The position numbers were made by a program, and so were the translations under genes. From Rhodocyclales bacterium (GTDB lineage: Bacteria > Pseudomonadota > Gammaproteobacteria > Burkholderiales > Rhodocyclaceae), in contig JACRPA010000002.1 of the NCBI GenBank assembly GCA_016214145.1, forward strand, positions 62,001 to 126,000: DNA of 64,000 nucleotides. Direction: 5' to 3'. Under the pieces are notes generated by a model. That model had not been told where the DNA came from. It saw only the letters and a program-made list of their open reading frames with translations, and did no database searches. Every line of letters starts with the position of its first letter. Position 1 is the stretch's first letter. Positions 54,497 through 63,799 of this stretch are shown here, one piece after another.

Positions 54497-55392
54497 TGGA
54501 AAGAAAAACGCATCTCGATTCCGCCGCCATGGCCCTGATGGTCGTGCTGTGCGCCGCCTGGGGCCTGCAGCAGGTGGCGGTCAAGGTGGCCAACGCCGGC
54601 ATCTCGCCCGTCTGGCAGGCCAGCCTGCGCTCCGTCGGCGCCGCGATTCTGGTGTGGGCCTGGGCGGCGCACAAGGGCATCCGCCTCTTCGATCGCGACG
54701 GCACGCTCGGCCCCGGCCTGCTCGCGGCGGCGCTCTTCGCCGGCGAATTCGCCTTCATCTACTGGGGGCTCAATTACACCACCGCCTCGCGCGGCGTGGT
54801 CTTCCTGTACACGGCGCCGTTCATGATCGCCCTCGGCGCGCACTGGTTCCTGCCGGGCGAGAAGCTGCGCCCGCTGCAGTGGCTGGGCCTGGCCTGCGCC
54901 TTCGCCGGCATCGTCTCGGCATTCGCCGAATCGCTCGGCCTGCCGACGCAAAGCCAGCTCCTGGGGGACGGCATGCTGTTCCTCGCCGCGGTGCTGTGGG
55001 CGGCGACGACGCTGGTGATCAAGGGCAGCGTCCTGGCGAAAGTCAGTCCCGCCAAGACGCTGTTCTACCAGCTGGCCGGCTCGGCGCTGGTGCTGCCCTG
55101 CGTTTCGCTGGCGCTGGGCGAGCCGGGCGTCATCGCGGCTACACCGCTGGTGCTGGCGAGCCTGGCCTACCAGACCGTGCTGGTGGCCTTCGCCAGCTAT
55201 CTCGCCTGGTTCTGGCTGGTGAAGACCTACCCGGCCGGCCGGCTGGCGGCGTTCTCCTTCCTGACGCCGCTGTTCGGCGTGCTGGCCGGCGCGCTGCTGC
55301 TCTCGGAGCGCATCAGTTCCGCGCTGGCTGCGGCGCTGCTGCTGGTGGCGTTGGGCATCTGGCTGGTGAACCGGCCGCCGCGGCCCGCCTGA
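54493..55392 (+). CDS. EamA/DMT-family transporter
   Basis: A 299-residue inner-membrane protein with ten predicted helices in two EamA repeats. First helix: SAAMALMVVLCAAWGLQQVA. Later: LLAAALFAGEFAFIYWGLNY and the second repeat LAYQTVLVAFASYLAWFWLV. The ATG at 54493 overlaps the pgeF stop (ATGATG; the second ATG at 54496 is possible). Substrate unknown; family members export amino acids or metabolites. Contains a minus-strand variant of the recurrent word at 55039-55050. Confidence 0.9.
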   Translation: MMERKTHLDSAAMALMVVLCAAWGLQQVAVKVANAGISPVWQASLRSVGAAILVWAWAAHKGIRLFDRDGTLGPGLLAAALFAGEFAFIYWGLNYTTASRGVVFLYTAPFMIALGAHWFLPGEKLRPLQWLGLACAFAGIVSAFAESLGLPTQSQLLGDGMLFLAAVLWAATTLVIKGSVLAKVSPAKTLFYQLAGSALVLPCVSLALGEPGVIAATPLVLASLAYQTVLVAFASYLAWFWLVKTYPAGRLAAFSFLTPLFGVLAGALLLSERISSALAAALLLVALGIWLVNRPPRPA

Positions 55393-55401
55393 TCTGCCGC
55401 G

Positions 55402-55407
55402 TATAAT
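55402..55407 (+). promoter_or_regulatory. -10 TATAAT next to the ZIP transporter start
   Basis: A perfect TATAAT ends 8 bases before the ATG at 55416, so transcription would begin at or next to the start codon. No -35 is clear, and no Shine-Dalgarno fits between. Confidence 0.45.
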
Positions 55408-55415
55408 CCGCGCCC

Positions 55416-56195
55416 ATGTCCGTTCTCGCCTGGATCCTCCTCACTTCGTTCGCCGGCGGCGTCCTCTCGGTGCTGGCCGCCGCCGTCTTCGCCTTGTCGG
55501 CGCGCGGCGGCTGGGTGCCGCACCTGATCAGCTACGCCATCGGAGCGCTGCTCGGCGCCGCCTTCCTCGAGGTGCTGCCCAATGCCATCGAGGCGCACGG
55601 CAACGCCGGCGCGGCGACCTCGATCGTTCTGGCTGGCATCCTCGGTTTCTTCGTGCTGGAGAAACTGGTGCTGTGGCGGCATTGCCACGACGACCATTGC
55701 GAGGGCCACGAGCCGCATGCCCCGGCCGACGACCACGGCCGCAGCGGCCTGCTCATCCTGGTGGGGGACACCTTCCACAACTTCGTCGATGGCGTGCTGA
55801 TCGCCGCCGCCTTCATGCAGGACGTGCGGCTGGGGCTGATCACGGCGCTGGCCATCATCGCCCACGAGATCCCGCAGGAGGTGGGCGACTTCCTCATCCT
55901 GCTGCACTCGGGCTATTCGCGCCTGAAGGCGCTGGTCTTCAACCTGCTCTCCAGCCTCGCCACGCTGGCGGGCGGCCTGCTCTCCTACTTCGCGCTTTCG
56001 GCGGTGCAGGGCGTGGTGCCGGTGCTCCTGGCGCTGGCGGCGGCCAGCATGATCTACGTCGCCGTGGCCGACCTCATACCCGGCCTGCACAAGCGCACCG
56101 AACTGCGCGCCACGATGCAGCAGGTGCTACTGATCGCGGCTGGCGTCGTCTCGATCCGACTGGCCCATCTGCTGGTCGACCGTCTGGTCGGCTAA
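55416..56195 (+). CDS. ZIP-family divalent metal transporter
   Basis: A 259-residue inner-membrane protein with about eight helices. Metal-binding site in helices 4-5: GDTFHNFVDGVLIAAAF and IIAHEIPQEVGDFLIL, with the conserved HN..D and HE..E pattern. A His/Asp/Glu-rich loop WRHCHDDHCEGHEPHAPADD is the usual ZIP metal-sensing loop between helices 3 and 4. Probably zinc or iron import. The gene ends overlapping the small membrane protein at 56127-56195 on the other strand. Confidence 0.94.
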   Translation: MSVLAWILLTSFAGGVLSVLAAAVFALSARGGWVPHLISYAIGALLGAAFLEVLPNAIEAHGNAGAATSIVLAGILGFFVLEKLVLWRHCHDDHCEGHEPHAPADDHGRSGLLILVGDTFHNFVDGVLIAAAFMQDVRLGLITALAIIAHEIPQEVGDFLILLHSGYSRLKALVFNLLSSLATLAGGLLSYFALSAVQGVVPVLLALAAASMIYVAVADLIPGLHKRTELRATMQQVLLIAAGVVSIRLAHLLVDRLVG

Positions 56196-56351
56196 GCGCC
56201 TTCTCCTTGCCGGCGTGCCGACCAGCCAGAGGAAGAGGGCCAGCGGCGCCAATCCATAGAAGAGGAAGGTCAGGATTCCGGCGGTGACGCTGGTCTCGGT
56301 CAGCGCCATCATCAGGACGACCCAGAGCCAGCCGATGGCCACGATGTACAT
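56127..56351 (-). CDS. Small two-helix inner-membrane protein
   Basis: 74 residues: YIVAIGWLWVVLMMALTETS and VTAGILTFLFYGLAPLALFL are two membrane helices, followed by a positive/polar tail (TPARRRRLADQTVDQQ). Similar short proteins occur widely in betaproteobacteria. Its last 23 codons overlap the ZIP gene on the opposite strand. Function unknown; orientation places the charged tail in the cytosol. Confidence 0.75.
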   Translation of the reverse strand: MYIVAIGWLWVVLMMALTETSVTAGILTFLFYGLAPLALFLWLVGTPARRRRLADQTVDQQMGQSDRDDASRDQ

Positions 56352-56378
56352 GTCCGGATTCTACCTTTTGCAGCCTCG

Positions 56379-56407
56379 TTGACAGGGGTTATGGTGCGGT
56401 GCAAAAT
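56379..56407 (+). promoter_or_regulatory. Sigma-70 promoter of the phaC operon
   Basis: TTGACA (56379-56384), a 17-base spacer, CAAAAT (56402-56407). Predicted start near 56414, giving a leader of about 50 nt with GGGAGAAG before phaC. Confidence 0.7.
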
Positions 56408-56462
56408 CCCTCTCCAATCCGACGGTTGCCTTCTATTCGGCCGTCATAGGGAGAAGCGGTAG

Positions 56463-58166
56463 ATGTCCGGTAACCCACAGCCCGATGCGGCTGCCATGCA
56501 GAACCTTTTTCAGGCCGGGCAGGCGTTCGCGCAGGGGTTTATGAACTTCATGACGCAGCGGCAGGCCTCGCCGGCCTCGGCGCCGCCATTCCCGCAGAAC
56601 GAAGCCATCGCCCAACTGCAGAAGGAATTCGCCGAACGCCATGTCGCGCTCTGGCAGGGCATGCTGCAACGCGGGCAGGGCGGTGCGGCTGCCGAGGTGA
56701 AGGACAAGCGCTTTGCCGCGCCGGAGTGGTCCGAAAGTCCCTATTTCGATTACCTGCGCCAGGCCTACCTGCTGAATGCCGCTTACATCGGCAAGCTGGT
56801 CGAGACCGTACCGATGGACGATGCGGCGGCGCGCAGCCGGCTGAAGTTCTTCACCCGGCAGTTCGTCGATGCCATGGCGCCCTCCAATTTCGTCGCGACC
56901 AACCCCGAGTTCATTAGGACGGCACTCGGCACCCAGGGCGCCAGCATCACGGCCGGCATCCAGAACCTGGTCGCCGACCTGGGCAAGGGCCGCATCTCGA
57001 TGACCGACGATGCCGCCTTCGAAGTCGGCCGCAACCTGGCGGTGACGCCCGGGCAGGTGATCTTCGAGAACGAACTGATCCAGTTGATCCAGTACACGCC
57101 GACGACGAAAAAAGTGCACGAGCGCCCGCTGCTCATCGTGCCGCCCTGCATCAACAAGTTCTACATCCTCGACCTGCAGCCGGAAAACTCCTTCGTGCGC
57201 CATGCCGTGGCGCAAGGCATCACGGTGTTCCTCGTCTCCTGGCGCAATCCGCAGGCCGACCTCGGCCATCTCGGCTGGGACGATTATGTCGAGAAGGGCG
57301 CGCTCAAGGCGCTCGATGTGGCGCGGGAGATCGGCGGCGCCGACAAGCTCAACGCGCTGGGTTTCTGCGTCGGCGGCACCATCCTGTCTGCGGCGCTGTC
57401 GGTGGCGAAGGCGCGCGGCGAGGACAGGGTGGCGAGCCTGACCCTGCTCACCTCGCTGCTGGATTTCTCCGATGGCGGCGAAGTCGTCAATTACGTCGAT
57501 GCGGCCTCGGTCGCCGCGCGCGAGGCGGCGATCGGCAAGGGCGGCCTGCTGCGCGGCGCCGAGCTGGCCTCGGCCTTCTCCAGCCTGCGCGCCAACGACC
57601 TCATCTGGCAGTACGTCGTCGGCAACTACCTCAAGGGCGGCAAGCCGTCGGCCTTCGACCTGCTCTACTGGAATGCCGACAGCACCAACCTGCCCGGACC
57701 CTTCGCCGTCTGGTACCTGCGCCACCTCTATCTGGAAAACGCCCTGCGCGAACCGGGCAAGCTGGCGATGTGCGGCACCAGCGCCGATCTCGGCCGGCTC
57801 GACATGCCGGCCTACATCTACTCCAGCCGGGAGGACCACATCGTGCCCTGGAAGAGCGCCTATCTCTCGCGCGGCATTCTCGGCGGCGAGACGACCTTCA
57901 TGCTGGGCGCCAGCGGCCACATCGCCGGCGTGATCAATCCGCCGGCCAAGGGCAAGCGCAGCCACTGGCGCAACGATGCGCCGGCCGCCACGGCCGCGGA
58001 CTGGCTGGCCGGCGCGACGGAACACCAGGGCAGCTGGTGGCCGCACTGGATGGAATGGCTCAAGCGCTTCGCCGGCGAGGAACGCGAGGCGCCCAGGAAG
58101 CCCGGCAACAAGCGCCACAAGCAGATCGAAGCGGCGCCGGGGCGCTACGTCAAGGAAAAGGCGTAA
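56463..58166 (+). CDS. phaC: Class I polyhydroxyalkanoate synthase
   Basis: Polymerises 3-hydroxyacyl-CoA to PHA on granules. It has 567 residues (class I size). The catalytic Cys is residue 302 in LNALGFCVGGTILSA; the Asp is in YIYSSREDHIVPW and the His in LGASGHIAGVINPP. PLLIVPPCINKFYILDLQPE and WRNDAPAATAADWLAGATEH are class I landmarks. An N-terminal helical domain runs to about 200. It begins the cluster phaC-phaB-phaB-phaR; no phaA thiolase is present in the window. Confidence 0.96.
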   Translation: MSGNPQPDAAAMQNLFQAGQAFAQGFMNFMTQRQASPASAPPFPQNEAIAQLQKEFAERHVALWQGMLQRGQGGAAAEVKDKRFAAPEWSESPYFDYLRQAYLLNAAYIGKLVETVPMDDAAARSRLKFFTRQFVDAMAPSNFVATNPEFIRTALGTQGASITAGIQNLVADLGKGRISMTDDAAFEVGRNLAVTPGQVIFENELIQLIQYTPTTKKVHERPLLIVPPCINKFYILDLQPENSFVRHAVAQGITVFLVSWRNPQADLGHLGWDDYVEKGALKALDVAREIGGADKLNALGFCVGGTILSAALSVAKARGEDRVASLTLLTSLLDFSDGGEVVNYVDAASVAAREAAIGKGGLLRGAELASAFSSLRANDLIWQYVVGNYLKGGKPSAFDLLYWNADSTNLPGPFAVWYLRHLYLENALREPGKLAMCGTSADLGRLDMPAYIYSSREDHIVPWKSAYLSRGILGGETTFMLGASGHIAGVINPPAKGKRSHWRNDAPAATAADWLAGATEHQGSWWPHWMEWLKRFAGEEREAPRKPGNKRHKQIEAAPGRYVKEKA

Positions 58167-58256
58167 GGGCTTGCTAAGGAACAACTGGTCGCGCAACAGG
58201 GGAAACGCGGCCGGTAGCAACCAGCAATATCCCCGCAAAACAAAGGAGAGAAGATC

Positions 58257-58997
58257 ATGTCGAGAGTGGCGCTGATAACGGGTGGCATGGGGGGCTTGGG
58301 CGAGGCGGTCTGCATCAAGATGGCCGCGCTGGGCTACAAGGTGGTGACGACCTACAGCCCGAGCAACACCAAGGCCGGGGACTGGCTGAAGCAGATGAAG
58401 ACGCAGGGCTACGATTTTCACGCCTACCCGTGCGACGTGGCCGATTTCGATTCCTGCAAGGCCTGCGCGGAGACGGTGGCGAAGGAACTCGGCCCGGTCG
58501 ACGTGCTGGTGAACAACGCCGGCATCACGCGCGACATGACGTTCAAGAAAATGACCAAGGGCGACTGGGACGTCGTCATGAAGACCAACCTCGACAGCGT
58601 CTTCAACATGACCAAGCAGGTGATGGACGGCATGATGGAGCGCGGCTGGGGCCGCGTCATCAACGTCTCCTCGGTGAACGGCCAGAAGGGCGCCTTCGGC
58701 CAGACCAACTATTCCGCCGCCAAGGCCGGCATGCACGGCTTCACCAAGGCGCTGGCGCTGGAAGTGGCGAAGAAGGGCGTGACGGTGAACACCATCAGCC
58801 CGGGCTACATCGGCACCAAGATGGTGATGGCGATCCCGCAGGAGGTGCTGGACTCGAAGATCCTGCCGCAGATTCCGCAGGGGCGCCTGGGCAAGCCGGA
58901 GGAAGTGGCGGGCCTGGTGGCCTATCTCGCCTCGGAGGAAGCGGCGTTCCTGACGGGCGCCAACATCTCGATCAACGGCGGCCAGCACATGTTTTGA
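58257..58997 (+). CDS. phaB: Acetoacetyl-CoA reductase (NADPH), first copy
   Basis: Reduces acetoacetyl-CoA to (R)-3-hydroxybutyryl-CoA, the monomer for PhaC. 246 residues, ribosome binding site AAAGGAG. SDR motifs: MSRVALITGGMGGLGEAVCI (cofactor), PVDVLVNNAGITRDMTFKKM (NNAG) and NVSSVNGQKGAFGQTNYSAA, with Tyr and Lys of YSAAK. The second copy at 59071 is about equally long and clearly similar, so the pair arose by tandem duplication or separate gain. Confidence 0.95.
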   Translation: MSRVALITGGMGGLGEAVCIKMAALGYKVVTTYSPSNTKAGDWLKQMKTQGYDFHAYPCDVADFDSCKACAETVAKELGPVDVLVNNAGITRDMTFKKMTKGDWDVVMKTNLDSVFNMTKQVMDGMMERGWGRVINVSSVNGQKGAFGQTNYSAAKAGMHGFTKALALEVAKKGVTVNTISPGYIGTKMVMAIPQEVLDSKILPQIPQGRLGKPEEVAGLVAYLASEEAAFLTGANISINGGQHMF

Positions 58998-59070
58998 GCA
59001 CTATGCCGGCCATCCCAGGCTCGGGGCGGCAGGCTTGACGGTTCCATTGTTGTTTATAGGAAAAATTACG

Positions 59071-59811
59071 ATGTCGAAGAGGGTAGCGCTCGTAACGGGC
59101 GGCATGGGCGGACTGGGCACGGCGATCTGCCGCGCACTGGCCGAGGACGGATTTGTCGTGGTGGCCAACTGCCTGCCCGGCTTCCCGCAGAAGGATGAAT
59201 GGCTGACGCAGAACAAGGCGGCCGGTTTCGAGTTCCATGCGGCCGAGGGCAACGTCTCGGATTATGAGTCGTGCAACGCGATGGTCAGGCGCATCGAATC
59301 GGAACTCGGGCCGGTGGACGTGCTGGTGAACAATGCCGGCATCACGCGCGACGCCATGTTCCGCAAGATGATGGCCTCCGACTGGAACGCGGTGATCGAC
59401 GTTAACCTCAACAGCGTGTTCAACGTCACGCACCAGGTGCTGGGCGGCATGGCCGAGCGCGGCTGGGGCCGCATCATCAACATCTCGTCGGTGAACGGCA
59501 TCAAGGGACAGTTCGGCCAGGCCAACTACTCGGCGGCCAAGGCCGGCATCCTCGGTTTCACCAAGGCGATCGCCCAGGAAGTGGCGCGCAAGGGCGTCAC
59601 CGTGAACGCCATCGCGCCGGGCTACGTCGGCACCGACATGGTGATGGCGATCAAGCCGGAGGTGCGCGAGCAGATCGTCGCGCAGATCCCGATGGGGCGC
59701 CTCGGCAAACCCGAGGAAATCGGCAAGCTGGTGGCCTACCTGTCCTCGGAATATGCCGGCTATATGACGGGATCGACCCTGTCGATCAACGGCGGCCTGC
59801 ACATGAGTTGA
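59071..59811 (+). CDS. phaB: Acetoacetyl-CoA reductase, second copy
   Basis: A 246-residue paralogue of the gene at 58257: SKRVALVTGGMGGLGTAICR, VDVLVNNAGITRDAMFRKMM and NISSVNGIKGQFGQANYSAA with catalytic YSAAK. The N-terminal half differs more (FVVVANCLPGFPQKDEWLTQ against VVTTYSPSNTKAGDWLKQMK), which may alter cofactor or substrate preference. ATG 59071 follows AGGAAAAAT; an in-frame ATG at 59035 would add 12 residues. It is 73 bp from the first copy and 61 bp from phaR. Confidence 0.93.
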   Translation: MSKRVALVTGGMGGLGTAICRALAEDGFVVVANCLPGFPQKDEWLTQNKAAGFEFHAAEGNVSDYESCNAMVRRIESELGPVDVLVNNAGITRDAMFRKMMASDWNAVIDVNLNSVFNVTHQVLGGMAERGWGRIINISSVNGIKGQFGQANYSAAKAGILGFTKAIAQEVARKGVTVNAIAPGYVGTDMVMAIKPEVREQIVAQIPMGRLGKPEEIGKLVAYLSSEYAGYMTGSTLSINGGLHMS

Positions 59812-59872
59812 GGAGGCGAAAGCTCCAGGGCTTTCTGCGTATAATCGATTGGTTAAGGGGAGGAGAGAGAAC

Positions 59873-60472
59873 ATGGCCGAACAGTCCAGACTGATCAAGA
59901 AGTACCCGAACCGACGTCTCTACGACACCAGGACGAGTTCCTACATCACGCTGTCCGATGTCAAGGAGCTGGTGCTGAAGAACGAGGGATTCCAGGTCGT
60001 CGACGCCAAGAGCAACGAGGACCTCACGCGCAGCATCCTGCTGCAGATCATCCTCGAGGAGGAAGGCGGCGGCATGCCGATGTTCACCAGCGACCTGCTC
60101 TCGCAGATGATCCGCTTCTACGGCAACGCCATGCAGGGCATGATGGGCAAGTACCTCGAGGGCAACATCAAGGCTTTCACCGACATGCAGTCCAAGCTGC
60201 AGGACCAGGCCCAGGCCATGTACGGCGAAAACAATCCCGCCAGCAAGGATCTGTGGGCGCAGTTCCTCAACTTCCAGGGTCCTGCCATGCAAAGCATGAT
60301 GGGCGCCTACATGGAGCAGTCGAAGAACATGTTCATGCAGATGCAGGAGCAGATCGAGAACCAGACGCGCAGCATGTTATCGGGCTTCCAGTTCCCCAAC
60401 TTCGTCGCGCCCGGCGGCAAGCCGGGTGAAAAGAAGGAAGCCGCCGAAGAGCAGACGCCCGAGAAGAAGTAA
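59873..60472 (+). CDS. phaR: PHA synthesis repressor / granule-associated regulator PhaR
   Basis: 199 residues from ATG 59873, with AGGGGAGGAGAGAG ahead. The PHB/PHA accumulation regulator DNA-binding domain is LIKKYPNRRLYDTRTSSYIT followed by DVKELVLKNEGFQVVDAKSN. The Met-rich middle (for example QGMMGKYLEGNIKAFTDMQS) binds PHA granules in this family. The C-terminus is charged. A TATAAT at 59840-59845 suggests its own promoter; PhaR is known to bind its own and phasin promoters. Confidence 0.95.
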   Translation: MAEQSRLIKKYPNRRLYDTRTSSYITLSDVKELVLKNEGFQVVDAKSNEDLTRSILLQIILEEEGGGMPMFTSDLLSQMIRFYGNAMQGMMGKYLEGNIKAFTDMQSKLQDQAQAMYGENNPASKDLWAQFLNFQGPAMQSMMGAYMEQSKNMFMQMQEQIENQTRSMLSGFQFPNFVAPGGKPGEKKEAAEEQTPEKK

Positions 60473-60520
60473 GCGCAACCCCCGCGGCCCCGCCCCTGCC
60501 GCAACGTCCCCCCCGACAGA

Positions 60521-61849
60521 ATGTCCCGCAAGAAAACCGTCCCGAAAGTCGGCTTCGTCTCCCTTGGCTGCCCGAAAGCCCTCGTCGATTCCGAGCAGAT
60601 CCTGACGCGCCTGCGCGCCGAGGGCTACGACATCGCGCCCGACTATGAGGGCGCCGACCTCGTCGTCGTGAACACCTGCGGCTTCATCGATGCCGCCGTG
60701 GCCGAGTCGCTCGACGCCATCGGTGAGGCGCTCGACGAGAACGGCCGCGTCATCGTCACCGGCTGCCTCGGCGCCAAGGAGGACGTGGTGCTGGCGGCCC
60801 ACCCGCAGGTGCTGGCCGTGACCGGCCCGCATGCCACCGAGCAGGTCATGCAGGAAGTGCACCGGCATTTGCCAAAACCGCACGATCCCTTCGTGGACCT
60901 GGTGCCTCCGCAGGGCATCAAGCTGACGCCGCGCCACTACGCCTATCTGAAGATTTCCGAAGGCTGCAACCACCGCTGCACTTTCTGCATCATTCCCTCG
61001 CTGCGCGGCGACCTCGTCAGCCGCCCCATCAGCGACGTCATGCGCGAGGCGGAGAATCTCGTCGCCGCCGGCGTCAGGGAACTGCTCGTCGTCTCGCAGG
61101 ACACCAGCGCCTACGGCGTCGACGTCAAGTATCGCACCGGCTTCTGGGGCGGCAAGCCCGTCAAGACGCGCCTCCTCGAACTAGCGAAGGCATTGGGCGA
61201 ACTGGGCATCTGGGTGCGCCTGCACTATGTCTATCCCTATCCGAGCGTGGACGACCTGATTCCGTTCATGGCCGAGGGGAAAATCCTGCCCTACCTCGAC
61301 GTGCCCTTCCAGCACGCCAGTCCGCGCATACTCAAGCTGATGAAACGGCCGGCCAGCGCCGAGAACGTGCTGGCGCGCGTCCGCGCCTGGCGCGCCGTCT
61401 GCCCGGAACTGACTATCCGCAGCACCTTCATCACCGGCTTCCCCGGCGAGACCGACGAGGACTTCGAACTGCTGCTGCTGTTCCTCGAGGAGGCGCAGCT
61501 CGACCGCGTCGGCGCCTTCGCCTATTCCCCGGTCGACGGGGCCGAGGCCAACAAGCTGCCCGGCGCGGTACCGGAGGCGCTGCGCGAGGAACGACGCCAG
61601 CGCCTGATGGAACTGCAGGAAGACATCAGCACGCAGCGGCTGGAGCGCAGGATCGGCCGCGAGATCGAGGTGCTGGTCGAGGAAGTCGATGAGGAGGGCG
61701 CCGTTGCCCGCAGCGAGGCCGATGCGCCGGAGATCGACGGGCTGGTGCACATCCCGAACGGCGGGCATCTTGAAGTGGGCGAGTTCGCCCGCGTGATCGT
61801 CACCGACTGCGACGTGCACGATCTTTACGCGGAAGTCGTCGAATCGTGA
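60521..61849 (+). CDS. rimO: Ribosomal protein S12 methylthiotransferase RimO
   Basis: Adds a methylthio group to Asp of ribosomal protein S12, using two 4Fe-4S clusters. 442 residues. N-terminal UPF0004 domain with Cys in [19 protein letters not shown] and [11 protein letters not shown]; radical SAM motif [19 protein letters not shown] (CX3CX2C); TRAM domain at the C-terminus. [16 protein letters not shown] and [17 protein letters not shown] are family landmarks. The last bases overlap the GTG of the next gene. Confidence 0.96.
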   Translation: MSRKKTVPKVGFVSLGCPKALVDSEQILTRLRAEGYDIAPDYEGADLVVVNTCGFIDAAVAESLDAIGEALDENGRVIVTGCLGAKEDVVLAAHPQVLAVTGPHATEQVMQEVHRHLPKPHDPFVDLVPPQGIKLTPRHYAYLKISEGCNHRCTFCIIPSLRGDLVSRPISDVMREAENLVAAGVRELLVVSQDTSAYGVDVKYRTGFWGGKPVKTRLLELAKALGELGIWVRLHYVYPYPSVDDLIPFMAEGKILPYLDVPFQHASPRILKLMKRPASAENVLARVRAWRAVCPELTIRSTFITGFPGETDEDFELLLLFLEEAQLDRVGAFAYSPVDGAEANKLPGAVPEALREERRQRLMELQEDISTQRLERRIGREIEVLVEEVDEEGAVARSEADAPEIDGLVHIPNGGHLEVGEFARVIVTDCDVHDLYAEVVES

Positions 61850-63261
61850 GCAACGAGGCATTCATCCGCCGCCTCGCCGCCATCGCCGGCGAAGCCGCCG
61901 TGCTGACCGGCGCCGACATGGACGCCCACCTCACCGACTGGCGCGGCCGCTACACGGGCCGGGCGCGCTGCGTCGTCAAGCCGGCCTCGACCGAAGAGGT
62001 CGCCGCCATCGTCGCGCTGTGTGCGGAAGATCGCATCCCGATGGTGCCGCAGGGCGGCAACACCGGCCTCGTCGGCGGCGCCACGCCGCAGCACGACGGC
62101 CACGAGGTGGTGATCAACCTCTCGCGCCTGCGCCGCATCCGCGAGATCGATGCCGCCAACAACACGCTCACCGCCGAGGCCGGCTGCCTGCTGGCCGAGG
62201 TGCAGGCGGCGGCCGAGGGCGCCGACCGCCTCTTTCCGCTCTCCCTGGCGGCCGAAGGCAGTTGCGAGATCGGCGGCAACCTCTCCACCAACGCCGGCGG
62301 CACAGCTGTTCTGCGCTACGGCAACATGCGCGAGCTGACGCTCGGCATCGAGGCGGTGCTGCCCGACGGGCGCATCTGGCACGGCCTGCGCGGCCTGCGC
62401 AAGGACAACACCGGCTACGACCTCAAGCATCTCTTCATCGGCGCCGAGGGCACGCTCGGCATCGTCACCGCCGCGGTGCTGAAGCTCTATCCCCGCCCGC
62501 GCCAGGCGGCCACGGCCTGGCTGGCGCTGCGCGATCCCGCCGCCGCCGTGGCGCTTCTGTCGCGCCTGCGCGGCGCCTGCGGCGAGCGCGTCACCGGCTT
62601 CGAGATCGTCGCGCGGCCGGCGCTGGAACTGGTGCTGAAGCACATCCCCGATACGCGGGATCCGCTGGCAAACGCCTCGCCCTGGTACGTGCTGACCGAA
62701 CTCACCGACACCCTGGCGGATTTTGATCTGGCCGGCACCCTTGAGGCGATCCTTGGCGCGGAGATCGGAGCGGGGCGGGTAGCGGATGCCGCCGTGGCGC
62801 AGGACCTCGCCCAGCAAAAGGCTTTCTGGCACCTGCGCGAGAACATCTCGGAAGCGCAGCGCATCGAGGGCATCAGCATCAAGCACGACATCGCCGTGCC
62901 GGTGTCGCGCATCGCCGAATTCATCGCGCACGCCGACGCCGAACTGCGGCGCGCCTTTCCCGACGTGCGCATCGTCGCCTTCGGCCACATCGGCGACGGC
63001 AACCTGCACTACAACCTGTCGCGGCCGGAGGCGGCGGAGAACGCCGGGTTCATCGCCCAGACGCCGCAGGCCAACCGCATCGTGCACGACATCGTCGCCG
63101 CACTGGGCGGCTCGATCTCGGCCGAGCACGGCCTGGGGCAGCTCAAGCGGACGGAAATCCTGCGCTACAAGAGTGCCGTCGAAATGGACCTGATGCGCGC
63201 CGTCAAGCGGGCCCTCGACCCGCACGGATTGATGAATCCGGGCAAGGTGCTTGCTGATTAG
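61846..63261 (+). CDS. FAD-linked oxidase (D-2-hydroxyacid / 2-hydroxyglutarate dehydrogenase-like)
   Basis: A 471-residue VAO-type flavoprotein of the GlcD/D2HGDH group. GTG start at 61846 overlaps the rimO stop. FAD-binding domain: [40 protein letters not shown], and [21 protein letters not shown]-terminal domain: [18 protein letters not shown] and [14 protein letters not shown], with the metal-binding H..H pattern. The exact substrate (D-lactate, 2-hydroxyglutarate or other) cannot be set from sequence alone. No iron-sulfur partner gene is adjacent. Confidence 0.92.
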   Translation: MSNEAFIRRLAAIAGEAAVLTGADMDAHLTDWRGRYTGRARCVVKPASTEEVAAIVALCAEDRIPMVPQGGNTGLVGGATPQHDGHEVVINLSRLRRIREIDAANNTLTAEAGCLLAEVQAAAEGADRLFPLSLAAEGSCEIGGNLSTNAGGTAVLRYGNMRELTLGIEAVLPDGRIWHGLRGLRKDNTGYDLKHLFIGAEGTLGIVTAAVLKLYPRPRQAATAWLALRDPAAAVALLSRLRGACGERVTGFEIVARPALELVLKHIPDTRDPLANASPWYVLTELTDTLADFDLAGTLEAILGAEIGAGRVADAAVAQDLAQQKAFWHLRENISEAQRIEGISIKHDIAVPVSRIAEFIAHADAELRRAFPDVRIVAFGHIGDGNLHYNLSRPEAAENAGFIAQTPQANRIVHDIVAALGGSISAEHGLGQLKRTEILRYKSAVEMDLMRAVKRALDPHGLMNPGKVLAD

Positions 63262-63281
63262 CGACTATCTTCAGCAGACAT

Positions 63282-63343
63282 TGTGGGAGCGGCCTACCGG
63301 CCGCGATATTCGCCGTAATCGCGGCCGGTAGGCCGCTCCCACA
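63282..63343. repeat. Perfect 26-bp inverted repeat (TGTGGGAGCGGCC type)
   Basis: Arms 63282-63307 and 63318-63343 are exact reverse complements with a 10-base spacer. Each begins or ends with TGTGGGAGCGGCC / GGCCGCTCCCACA. This word is common in dispersed repeats of proteobacteria. It lies in the 200-bp gap after the FAD-oxidase gene and could act as a terminator-like hairpin, but lacks a T run. Confidence 0.85.
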
Positions 63344-63416
63344 TCAGGAATAAGCTCTTCCGTGCGTAGCTGAGATTCATCGCAAATCAGGAGGTTCTTT
63401 GATGCGTTCCGGAGGG

Positions 63417-63445
63417 TTTACAAGGGCGGGGACGCTACGTATAAT
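63417..63445 (+). promoter_or_regulatory. Promoter of tRNA-Ala/tRNA-Glu
   Basis: TTTACA (63417-63422), a 17-base spacer, TATAAT (63440-63445). The leader before the tRNA is about 8 bases. Confidence 0.8.
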
Positions 63446-63459
63446 GCGCGCTCCTCTGT

Positions 63460-63535
<76 letters not shown>

Positions 63536-63567
63536 AAAGACACATCAGACTTCGAGCAGCACCTCGG

Positions 63568-63643
63568 GTCCCCATCGTCTAGAGGCCTAGGACATCGCCC
63601 TTTCACGGCGGTAACCGGGGTTCGAATCCCCGTGGGGACGCCA
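63568..63643 (+). tRNA. tRNA-Glu (TTC anticodon)
   Basis: A 76-nt cloverleaf with encoded CCA. Acceptor GTCCCCA/TGGGGAC; anticodon TTC in loop CTTTCAC; T loop GTTCGAATC. It resembles E. coli tRNA-Glu closely. Confidence 0.97.
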
Positions 63644-63653
63644 TAAAGAAAGA

Positions 63654-63687
63654 CAAAGCCACCCGAGCGGTGGCTTTGTTGCTTTTT
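63654..63687 (+). terminator. Rho-independent terminator after tRNA-Glu
   Basis: CAAAGCCACC (63654-63663), loop CGAGC, GGTGGCTTTG (63669-63678), then TTGCTTTTT. Confidence 0.88.
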
Positions 63688-63799
63688 GGCATCATATCGG
63701 TACTCATGACCCGTACTTATTGCATCTTTCTCTTGCATCAAACCCCGCGTAGCTTATGCTTAGCAAGCTAGGTTGTCCCTAATAAAGAAGGTGGCATCT

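Noticed and set aside
56433..58988. An 851-codon open frame on the minus strand opposite phaC and phaB
   Set aside because: Antisense to well-supported genes, with no recognisable domain or ribosome binding site; GC-driven artefact.
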